DNA of 64,000 bases. It comes from Dermatophagoides farinae. Lineage: Eukaryota; Arthropoda; Arachnida; Sarcoptiformes; Pyroglyphidae. Positions 55,152-64,000 of the stretch are shown here, piece after piece (positions within the stretch are counted from its first letter, which is position 1; each line of letters begins with the position of its first letter). The notes under the pieces were generated by a model, which saw only the letters and a program-made list of their open reading frames with translations, had not been told where the DNA came from and made no database searches. The position numbers and the translations under genes were made by a program. Location of the stretch: assembly GCF_024713945.1 (NCBI RefSeq), contig NC_134678.1:5456001-5520000 (forward strand). Direction: 5' to 3'.

Positions 55152-56382
55152 ATGACTTTGGATGAATCAGGTTCGAATGTTTTTGGAAAATAACTGAAAT
55201 TAAATTCTATGATTTATTTAAATAGATAAACAAACGTCAGATGATGGTGAAAACAATCATCAAGAAAATATCGATAATGAAAATGTATCAAAACCAAATT
55301 CAACCAAACAACCGGAAGAATCTATGCAATGGACAAGTTCAATCCGAAATTCAGCTGATGACCTTAATAATAATAATAAAGCAGCTATAAAAAGAACTTT
55401 CGATCAGATTTCTGAAGGTTCTTCAACATCTACAAAATCATCGCAAAGTACTACATTGAATGAAGAGAATAATAAAATATTAGATGTTTGTAATGTGACC
55501 GGTGAAGAAACGAAAGATCAAACAATAAATGATGAAACGTCTATTGTTCGAGATGAAAATTCTGTCGATAATGAACCAGAAACAAAAGAACCCGTAACTT
55601 TCAAAGTGGTCTATGCAAAAGAAATCTTTGAGCTTACCAGAGATAAAAATGAAACTATTTTAATATTGAAAAATCATTTGCAAAAACTTACCTCAGTCAA
55701 TCATAGTTCACAAAAACTTTGTTATAAAGGTAAAATATCTAGGATCATTTTTTATTTTATATTTCTTTTTATCCTTTAATAATTTTCAGGAAATTTACCC
55801 GATTCAAAAACACTGAAAGAATGTGGTATAAAGGATGGTGTTAAAGTCATGATGATCGGCTCAAAAGCGACGGATATTTTGGCTGTATCATCAGTTACAA
55901 AAGATTCAGTGGTAAAAGAAAGCAAAGAGCCTGCCCCAGCTAAAGAACCATTGTGTCAGCAAAAGGTTTTTTAAAAGATATTTTATTCGTTTAAAACATT
56001 TCTTATATTTTTCAAAACAATTATTTAGCAACATAAAAATATCATTGATAAAGGATTACCAGAACATGTTATGTCAGGTTGGGTTGGCGAAGATTGTCCG
56101 TTACCACTGGAACCATTGACAGGAATGTTGAATAAATTTGGCAATAAAGTTCGTATGACATTCAAATTGGAACAGGATGAGGTTTGGATATCAACAAAAG
56201 AACGAACACAAAAGATTCAGATGACTCAAATCAAATCTGTGATCAGTGAACCGATTGTAAATTATCAACAATATCATATCATGGCATTACAGGTCGGTAC
56301 AACAGAAGGTTCGAAAATTTGGCTTTATTGGGTACCTGCTCAATATGTTCGAGCCATAAAAACTGTTATATTAAATAGCTAA
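55152..56382 (+). CDS. UBFD1: UBFD1, ubiquitin-like domain-containing protein
   Basis: Polyubiquitin-binding protein with a ubiquitin-like domain; its cellular role is poorly defined. Exons: 55152-55170, 55226-55729, 55790-55965 and 56029-56382, giving 350 residues. An acidic, Ser/Asn-rich N-terminus (about 150 residues) precedes the UBL (FKVVYAKEIFELTRDKNET ... QKLCYKGNLPDSKTL ... GVKVMMIGS). The conserved UBFD1 C-terminal domain follows: LPEHVMSGWVGEDCPLPLEP, VRMTFKLEQDEVWISTKERT, and the closing WLYWVPAQYVRAIK. The first exon encodes only six residues and its donor GTTCGA is weak, so the start is less sure than the rest. It is divergent from SBDS. Confidence 0.92.
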
Positions 56383-56883
56383 ATACAAGAAAAAAAGCAA
56401 TTAATCACATCATCCTGGCCATCCTCAATAAGCTTGATAACAACCGAAATCAAATTTTGTGTAAAATTTCAAAATTTCTATCAAACAAAAATGAAAAATA
56501 TAAATACATAAATCACTTCAATATTTATAAATAATGGTATATGTATTTTTCTCGGAAAAAAATAATAATAAATCCATTCACTCAATTTCATTTTTCGCTT
56601 CTTACATTGAACATAAATTTATGTTAATTCAAAATGATTAAAATTGAAAAAGATTCGTTTTTAATTCAATTTATTAATAATAAATGATGTGGTCTTATAA
56701 TTTTCACCTAGACATATATTAGACAACACACATATGGAAATGAAAAAAAATCAAACAAAACAGAACCGAAAAAAATGAACATAACAAGAAAAAAAATTGG
56801 AAAAAAGATTAATTTAATTCGAAAAAAATTTCCTATTTGTGTTATTGTATGTTTGTTTGTTTTAATTATTTTCAATCATTTTT
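56383..56883. other. Convergent 3' region of UBFD1 and ATG101
   Basis: 501 bp, AT-rich, with ATAAAT/AATAAT polyadenylation-like words. No gene seen. Confidence 0.6.
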
Positions 56884-57982
56884 TCAAAGGGAAAGTTTTT
56901 CGAAAAATTTTCGTAACCTTTCCTGTCCCGGTTGGCCCAACATTTGTCCAAGACCTTTTTCCGATGATCCACTTGTACGTGCATCATTCGAATCTTTACC
57001 ACCAACTTTGTATGAGATCTAAAAATTGAAAATTAATGTTTTATTTTTATAAATTATGGCTATATAATTTACCTTGAAGTTATATGGTTGAATATCCGAA
57101 TAACTTGTATCAAATACATTATCCAATTCAGATTCGGAAGGCATAGCAGGTAAAAAGGCATTCGGTTGGTTCACGATCGATACTATAGATGTTATCTTAT
57201 CGAACAATTGATCTTCAATGCTGGTCTTATTAAATGGTGACTCATTTAAACCATCTACATAAAATGTGATAAATTAAATTTAATTTTAATTAATAAATTT
57301 CATTTCATCTACATACCTTTCAAGCAATTAATTTTCAATGTCCAAACTTCCCAAACTAATGAGTCAAAGACGAATGGTCGACTTTTATTTTTGAGTAAAA
57401 ATTCCAAACTAATGCTACCAGTAGCCGATGTAGTTGAATATAATGATGATAACGAACGTCTTTGTGCTTTTTTATGTTGTTGAGAGCTTTCAGGTACAAT
57501 ATCCAAATTGAATAATGCAGATGCTGGCCGACGGCCAGTTTGATTTGTAGGATTGGCAGCATTTGAGTATTGATTATTCAATGCTCGTAATTCATCGACA
57601 AATATTTTGATTTGATTATTGACTGTTTTTGCCAGATCAACTGATGCCACACGAATGTAGGTAAAATCGATGAAATCACAGATGATCTCTTCGAAACCTA
57701 GTGTTCCAATTGAATAGGAATTTTGTTGCTTATATTGAAACTGTGGAGAAAAAGAATATTAACAATTTAAATCAACCATTTCTAAATCATTTTCAAACCT
57801 TTCCAAAACATCTATTGAAAATCACAGAATGGAAAATGGCCGATACAATTTCATTGATGCGTTTACCCAGACAAGTCTGTTGATTGATATATAAATTATT
57901 AAATTGAATCAATAATAAATTAAATTAAAATTTAATTAAAAACAGAGCTTACAAATTCGAATGCTGTAGAACGTGCATTCAT
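56884..57982 (-). CDS. ATG101: ATG101, ULK1-complex HORMA autophagy protein
   Basis: HORMA-fold partner of ATG13 in the ULK1/Atg1 autophagy-initiation complex. Five minus-strand exons: 57953-57982, 57799-57876, 57317-57740, 57073-57254 and 56884-57018; 282 residues, against 218 in human. Diagnostic motifs: MNARSTAFEF at the start, FQYKQQNSYSIGTLG, CDFIDFTYIRVAS, SLEFLLKNKSR, VWEVWTLKI, LPAMPSESELDNVFDT and DIQPYNFKISYKV. An insert of about 55 residues, rich in Asn/Ser/Arg, sits before SLEFL. The WF-finger segment reads KSRPFVFDSLVWEVW, where human reads KSRWPFSDECIPWEVW, so the tip tryptophan is not present. The carboxy-terminal tail also differs but ends similarly (RKFFEKLSL). Confidence 0.92.
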
Positions 57983-59259
57983 TTCGTTTTATGATGATAT
58001 TTCAAAATTGCGCACAAAATGGAATTATTATTATTATTAGTGTTGTTTTAGGAATCTTGAAGGATGAAATATATTCTTATTATCCAATAATTCATAAACA
58101 AAAAGACAAATTGAAAACCAAAACAATGAAAAAAAAACTAAACAAAGAAAAGCACACTGCGCAAATGTCAATATATTTTGTAACAATAATCACGAAAATA
58201 ATAACAGAATTTCATATAAACATGATAATTCGTGAATGAATATACGATCGTTTACGATCATCATCAATGATGATCATTGACAACAACAATGAATACCAGG
58301 CATGAATGTTGAATAGGATTGTGTAATATCGTCAACAAACAAAAAAAATGAATTAATCAAACTACTACTACCACCATCACAACCATGAGAACATCATGCG
58401 TTTTGTGTTGATTGCTTGATGATTTCGTTTTTTTTTTGGATGGTTGAATTATTTTTTTTTTCTATATGCATGTATTTTGGTATCCTCTTTTAGTTTTCTC
58501 TTTTTTTTCATTATATAGCTCGTATGCGTTGTTTTTAAATTGAATGCATGGATACTCGATGATGGTGTTGATGATGATGATGATGATTTATATAAAGATG
58601 CTAAATCGATCTAACCATATTTTGCTACCAACTGCTGTTTAAATAGATATAATACTACAGAAAAAAAAGGTTTCAATTAGAAAAAGAAACCAAATTAACA
58701 TATTTAGGAAAAAAACCTGTGGATGAAATGATTACAACGAAATAATTAAAAACAGATATAGATTTAAAAAAAACTGTTCAAACTATTGAAAATTAAAATC
58801 AAATCATCATCGATTTAATAAATGTAATGCATCTTGCGTGTTCCAAACGGCCATTTATTAATTTATAAGCAACAGATGGAACATAGCGATTAGATACATT
58901 TTAAATTTTATTTTGCAGATTTAGGGAACGCCAAATGTTGTCAAATTGAACATTTAAAATGCTATAACAAACATTGGAGCTGTAATCTGCTGCTGCTGCT
59001 GCGAGAAATTTTTTTTGGAAATAAAATTTTTTTCATTTTTTTTCCATTGGACAAGTTTCGAACCAGTTGACCATCAAAAATTTACATTACCAGGATTTTA
59101 TCTTGTTTGACTAAATTAATAAAATCACTTTAAATATGTTAATTAAATAATTTAATTATACTATTTGAATTATGGGAAACAATATTTAATTTTTAAAATT
59201 TCAATACAAGACATTATTTGTACAATAAATTTGTTGTTTGTATTTTAAGGGATTTTGCC
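57983..59259. other. Intergenic region, ATG101 / H2B-like gene
   Basis: 1.28 kb of AT-rich DNA between divergent genes. A TATTTTAAG just before the ATG at 59260 could be an intron acceptor, so a noncoding first exon of the H2B-like gene may lie here. A short (CTG)n run occurs near 58990. Confidence 0.5.
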
Positions 59260-61050
59260 ATGTCAAAAAAAAGTGCACCGAAAACATTATCGAACGAAAA
59301 AATTGAATCGGATCCAAACGATTTGGCTGTGAAAAATCAAAATGACCAATCATTTAGTTTTGTTACCAAACGGCCAGTACGCATTTCGAATGCTTCAACA
59401 CTAATTTTAGATTCGCCGATTAAATCGGAAATTCCATCTTCATTATCATCATTCTCAATGCCATCATCATCACCGTCATTTCGTAGAGGTTCAGCATTTT
59501 GGTCAAGTCCAGAACGTTTTGATGATGATGGATATCATCATCCATTGAAAGGAATAATTTTTAAAATAAAATCAACTATGAAAATGGTACAACCTCGTAC
59601 ACCGGAATTTGATCCACCGATGATTGTTGATGATCAATTTGTAACACGTAGAATAAGAATATCTGAAGCACCTACATTAGTACTCAGTGAACTATCTAGT
59701 GATTCGTCAACTAGTCCACCACCATCACCAATACGACAATCGTCTGTTGTTTCGGAGCCACTACTTTCGATGAAATATCAGCAAAAAATATGGACTGACG
59801 AAAATCAAAAATTTCATGAAACCGTTGAAGTATTGCCAAAAGGCGATACATCGACTAATATGAAAGTAACAGATAAATCAGCGAAAATTCCATTCAAACA
59901 ATTAACGGTAACAATGAATGATCAACAAAAACAAGATAATGGCATTAAAAAATTCGAAAAAATTATTACTAGTACACCAAAAAAAGAAATAGTTAACAAT
60001 GATCAATCATATGAACATATAATAATAGAATTTGATGAAACAAGACGAAGAGAGGATGATGTTGCTCGACCACCACCACCATTGGTTGTTGCAAGTAATC
60101 CATCCACAAGTGATGATGGTTCATTACGTTATTCTTCTTATGCTCCTGGCCGTAATATAAATTCTAAAACAAATCTTGATGAGAGTAAATCACGGCCTTT
60201 GATGGCTAATGAATCGGAATCGACGAAATTACTACCAAGTCTGGTAGATATTGACGATTGGAATGATCGACAAAATTTGCATACATTGTCATCATTTGAA
60301 ACAACTTCTCATACAAAAATGATTCGAACAAAACACCTAAAAAGTGGTGGTCTATCATGGCGTTATCCGTCTTATGATGAAACGGGAATTATAGATTCAA
60401 AGACAAACATATTGGACAGCAATAAATTTGAAACAAAGAAATTACCATTGATTGAAGATAAAAAAATAGACAAATACCCGCAAAAGTCGTCGGTTAAAAT
60501 TGAAATTAGCAAAAGAACACCTGAATCAAACGAAAGCAGTAAAAGCATTGATAGCATTCAAATCTCTTCAGTTTCCGATCGACCAGCAAGTCTAGTTGGC
60601 ACTCGATCAGATCGTCAAAGTCAAAGTAAAACATCGTCGATTGCGAGAATTCAACAACGGCGAAGTCGAACTAGATCAAAAAAATTTCGTGGACCATTAG
60701 TTGCTCGTTTGTCTCGACCAAATCGTCAATTGCGACGATTCATTCATAGAATGTTTCATTCAATTATCAATACTCATGATGACGGCAATCAACCAAAAAT
60801 GATGATTAGTAGTGATTCAATCGAAATTCTAAATTCAATGGCTAAAGAAATCATACGTAAATATGCTGAATATGCTGATCAATTAATATTATATAGTGGT
60901 CGTCAAAAAATGGATCGTTGGGTTTCATTTTCAACATTAAATATGTTATTGGCTCCAATATCACATCGAACAAAGCGATCCATTTTCAATATTATTGGCG
61001 AACATGGATATTATCATGATCAAAGTGAAATAAAAATTATGAGACAATGA
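59260..61050 (+). CDS. Uncharacterised 596-residue protein with C-terminal H2B-like histone fold
   Basis: I do not recognise this as a named gene. It is a single long exon from the ATG at 59260; a longer frame from 59218 lacks an ATG. Residues 1-480 are disordered, Ser/Lys/Arg/Asp-rich, with Ser-Pro and Thr-Pro sites and two duplicated motif pairs. One pair is FVTKRPVRISNASTLIL (about residue 34) and FVTRRIRISEAPTLVL (about 127). The other is RYSSY..NINSKTNLDES and RYPSY..IIDSKTNILDS. A basic patch (RRSRTRSKKFRG) precedes residues 485-596. These read like a histone fold: FIHRMFHSIIN, MMISSDSIEILNSMAKEIIRKYAEYADQLILYSGR and VSFSTLNMLLAP. They match H2B in order and spacing (YIYKVLKQV, GISSKAMSIMNSF, EASRLAHYNKR, ITSREIQTAVRLLL). 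A chromatin role is inferred. It ends 237 bp before the Rabaptin ATG. Confidence 0.75.
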   Translation: MSKKSAPKTLSNEKIESDPNDLAVKNQNDQSFSFVTKRPVRISNASTLILDSPIKSEIPSSLSSFSMPSSSPSFRRGSAFWSSPERFDDDGYHHPLKGIIFKIKSTMKMVQPRTPEFDPPMIVDDQFVTRRIRISEAPTLVLSELSSDSSTSPPPSPIRQSSVVSEPLLSMKYQQKIWTDENQKFHETVEVLPKGDTSTNMKVTDKSAKIPFKQLTVTMNDQQKQDNGIKKFEKIITSTPKKEIVNNDQSYEHIIIEFDETRRREDDVARPPPPLVVASNPSTSDDGSLRYSSYAPGRNINSKTNLDESKSRPLMANESESTKLLPSLVDIDDWNDRQNLHTLSSFETTSHTKMIRTKHLKSGGLSWRYPSYDETGIIDSKTNILDSNKFETKKLPLIEDKKIDKYPQKSSVKIEISKRTPESNESSKSIDSIQISSVSDRPASLVGTRSDRQSQSKTSSIARIQQRRSRTRSKKFRGPLVARLSRPNRQLRRFIHRMFHSIINTHDDGNQPKMMISSDSIEILNSMAKEIIRKYAEYADQLILYSGRQKMDRWVSFSTLNMLLAPISHRTKRSIFNIIGEHGYYHDQSEIKIMRQ

Positions 61051-61287
61051 TAACAATCATTATTTATGATTTAAGACATAATAAAACATTATTATTTTTT
61101 GTCAAAAAAAATATCATAGAAATTATAATATTCGCGCCACAATATCTAATTTAATTTGTAACATTTATTATGAAAGTTTCAATTACGGTGCATATGTTTT
61201 CGTATCGTGACAATCGTATAATGAGCATCTTTTCAAGTTTACTTGAATTTTTTTTAATTCAATTCAACAATATATAAACAAACATTG

Positions 61288-63156
61288 ATGATTATGGCAT
61301 CAACATCAACACAATTGAATAAATCGATATCAGAAGAAGTGGACAATCGAAATTTAGAGGAAAATCTCGAACAAAATTTATCCATTCAAACAAGTGAACA
61401 ATCGACAAAATTGGAATCTCTGGACGTAACTGAAAATGATTATACAACTGTTGACCATGACCACAAAACTCTCCATGATTCACTACCGGTAAGCATTATC
61501 GAAATAGTGCTGTTAAACTAAGATTTTTTTTACACATTGTTTAGGCCAAATCACATCCCATCCAAAATCAATCATTTTCATCAACAAGAGCAGAAGATTC
61601 TTCTTCATCGTCATCATCAACATCAACATCATCATCATCAGCAACGACGACGGGTTCATTATGTTCATTAGGACAGCAGCAGCCTACAGCATCATCTCAT
61701 CGATCGCTTTCAACATCGCCTTTACATCAGAATAGCGAATCAATAAAATCGACAAATGTCCCAATAAATGATTTAGTGATCAATCAATCATCACATACGA
61801 TTCCAGCACCATCGACAAGTGGTCGTAAGAACACAATGGCCTGTGAAATGTGCAATAATTATGAAATTCAGCTACAAGATATTCAATATCGTGAAGCTGT
61901 TTTAAATTTAAAGATAGGACAATATGATAAAACAATAAAACAATTGAAAGAAGATCTTAAAAAAGAGCAGACATTTCGTGGAGAATTGGAAGAAAAATAT
62001 GTAGATGAATCGAAACGTTTCGAAACGGATATTAAAGTTTTAAGTTCACAAGTAGATGAAGGTCGATCTAATGTGGAAAAAATGACTATAAAATTCAATA
62101 AAATGGAAAAAAAAGCCAACGATCTTGTGTCTGATCTGATAAGTCAGATTGAAGCATTGAAAAAAGAAATACAACGTTTAGCATTAGATAATGAAAAACT
62201 ATTAGGTCGTCATTTGAAAAAATCTCAGGAAATGTCATCGGAATCAATTTCATTGCCTGGAGATCTAGAATCATTACAATTTTATTGCCTACAATTACGT
62301 GAAAATCTTATTCAAGCCCTTTATAATCGTGAACATTTAGAAGAATCACTACGTTCGGAAAATATGTTTCTCAAAGAACAACTACTCGGTGAACAACAAT
62401 CTCGAGAAAATATTGAAGAAAATTTTTCTCATGAAAATGAAATTCTTACATCCAAGGTACATACATTCGAATCCGAACTGAATGATACTCTTAAACAGAA
62501 TGAAGAGATGAAAGTGGAACTAGAATTAGTGAAAAATAATTTCAATGATCTTTCATTGACATCATCGAATCGGATCAAAGAGCTAGAGGAAAAAGTTGCT
62601 GAATTGTCTACAATCAAAGTATGTCGTGATAGTTTTTATTTCTTGTCCTTTTTTTAATAAAAATAATTTTTTTTTTTGCACACACACTAACAGACAAAAT
62701 CCGAATCTGATTTAGCCTCATTACGTGCCAAGGTTCAAAGTTTACAAGTCGATCTGGATAATTCTGAACAAGTACAACGTGATTTTGTGAAATTATCACA
62801 ATCTTTACAGGTACAATTGGAAAAAATTCGTCAAGCCGATACCGAAGTTCGTTGGCAACATGAAGAAGATGTAAATGAATGCAATGGCTGTAAGAAGACT
62901 TTTCATTCACGTAAAGAAAAGGTAAAAAAAAAGATATATAAATTTTCAATTTCATTAATCTTATATTTGTCATATTCTTGATCAACAGATCAATTGTTTG
63001 CATTGTGGACGAATATTTTGTCTTGAATGTTGTTCAAAATTGATTCGAAGTGGACCAAAGATGCGTACGTATAAAGTTTGCCAAGTGTGCCATACATTGT
63101 TGGATAATCAAACGGCCTGTTGGTTTGTTAACGAAGCGCCGCAAAGTCCAACGTAA
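61288..63156 (+). CDS. RABEP1: Rabaptin-like Rab5 effector with C-terminal FYVE-like finger
   Basis: Endosomal Rab5 effector. Exons: 61288-61488, 61545-62618, 62694-62921 and 62989-63156, giving 556 residues. A disordered Ser/Thr-rich N-terminus (about 170 residues) is followed by long coiled coils (about residues 180-480). It also has the rabaptin signature DFVKLSQSLQVQLEKIRQAD, nearly identical to the vertebrate C-terminal Rab5-binding segment. A zinc finger with FYVE spacing follows: ECNGCKKTF, CLHCGRIFCLECC, YKVCQVCHTLL, with eight Cys in CxxC pairs. The basic R+HHCR signature is reduced to KINCLHCG, so PI3P binding is doubtful. To my knowledge, invertebrate rabaptins carry this finger and vertebrate ones do not. 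Confidence 0.88.
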
Positions 63157-64000
63157 AACGCCATTCCATCCTATATTGATCAACCGATGAATCGAATCAA
63201 AATCTATGGAGAAACAAAACACATTTCGACAATAACGAAAACTTGTGATCACACCTATTACCATTACATGCATTCAAAACAAGTTTCTAAGTCATCCAAT
63301 TATTCTATACTATAGTTGTTTATTTTTTTCCGATTTCAAGTTTGAATTTTTTTTCTTTTCGATTTTTTTCCCAATCCTTTTCAATTTGATTGTTTGATTT
63401 TTTTTTTCATTCTTTGAATTTTTGTTTTTGCTTATTTTATAATTGTATGGATAAACAAACAAACAAACAAACAAATTAATGAATCAAATATATTTGACTG
63501 ATGATTGATTTATTCTTTTTTTTTGAGAAATTATTGCAAATACATAATGTATACCATACTGATGGGTGGTTAAAATTTTCTGTTTATCTTGTTTCACTTT
63601 TACTTTCATTTTTAAATGAAAATTTTTTTTTTTTTTTTTTTGATTGTCACCATCATCACGGTGAACATCATCGATTATTATGTCACCAAACAAGGAAAAC
63701 AAACAGGAAAGGGGGGATACATGTACCATTTTGTATGTATATATGAAATAATATATGAATGAATCGATTTGTTCGGTTGGATTCAATTTCATCATTGTTC
63801 ATCCAATAACAACAACAACAACAACAACAACAGCAGATATACTGTACTGATATGAATGAAAAAAAATATATTTGAACAAAGACAGTTGATTTTCTTCATT
63901 ACGACCATATTTTTGTCCATATCTTCATCAAAATCAATATAGCTTATCATTATTGTTAGGTTTTTTTTTGATGAAATAAGATATTGTGGTTTTTGTGGTG
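63157..64000. other. 3' flank of the Rabaptin gene
   Basis: Poly-T, (AACA)n and (CAA)n tracts; no further gene is visible before the window ends. Confidence 0.6.

Noticed and set aside
59218-59259. A longer start for the H2B-like protein
   Set aside because: The frame opens with TTG, not ATG; the first ATG is at 59260.
63484-63795. Minus-strand frame downstream of Rabaptin
   Set aside because: Composed of poly-Lys and AT-rich sequence; no ATG context or motif supports a gene.

Overview
The window is a piece of an AT-rich arthropod nuclear genome. It has very short spliceosomal introns (about 49-90 bp) in housekeeping genes, a few multi-kilobase introns, and pervasive (CAT)n/(GAT)n, poly-A/T and (CA)n tracts. 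This compactness, the base composition and the protein divergence suggest an astigmatic mite such as a house dust mite; that is inference from style, not from a marker gene. I recognise 18 protein-coding genes, 17 of them conserved families. I saw no rRNA, tRNA, CRISPR array or virus-like element.

Region 1 (1-26.7 kb) is almost entirely one plus-strand gene, the netrin receptor Unc5. Its signal-peptide exon lies further upstream or is unrecognised. Exons at 9335-18348 encode two Ig domains and two thrombospondin repeats. One huge exon (23841-26698) encodes the membrane span, ZU5, UPA and death domains. The introns hold simple repeats, one small pogo-like MITE (1710-1908) and little else.

Region 2 (27.2-38.4 kb) is a dense housekeeping cluster: Shmt(-), RMI1(-), ENOPH1(+), RpS23(-), TRMT61A(-), Vps37(-), TAF10(+), a CENP-A-type centromeric H3 (-) and LUC7L3(-). 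Several neighbours are divergent pairs separated by about 200-350 bp, probably sharing bidirectional promoters.

Region 3 (38.7-51.1 kb) is TXNDC15(+), whose first intron is 11.25 kb long. Nested inside it on the opposite strand is the MiT/TFE bHLH-zipper gene Mitf, with a candidate noncoding upstream exon at 46689-46771.

Region 4 (52-63.2 kb) holds TMEM185(+), SBDS(-), UBFD1(+), ATG101(-), an apparently uncharacterised 596-residue protein with a C-terminal H2B-like histone fold (+), and an invertebrate-type Rabaptin with a C-terminal FYVE-like zinc finger (+).

The most unusual items are the long H2B-fold protein with duplicated N-terminal motifs, the CENP-A gene in a probable mite (a group with many holocentric species), an Ig domain of Unc5 interrupted by about 140 low-complexity residues, the nested Mitf, a one-base frame disruption near the end of Shmt, an ATG101 lacking the usual WF-finger tryptophan, and a set of introns with GTT-type donors.
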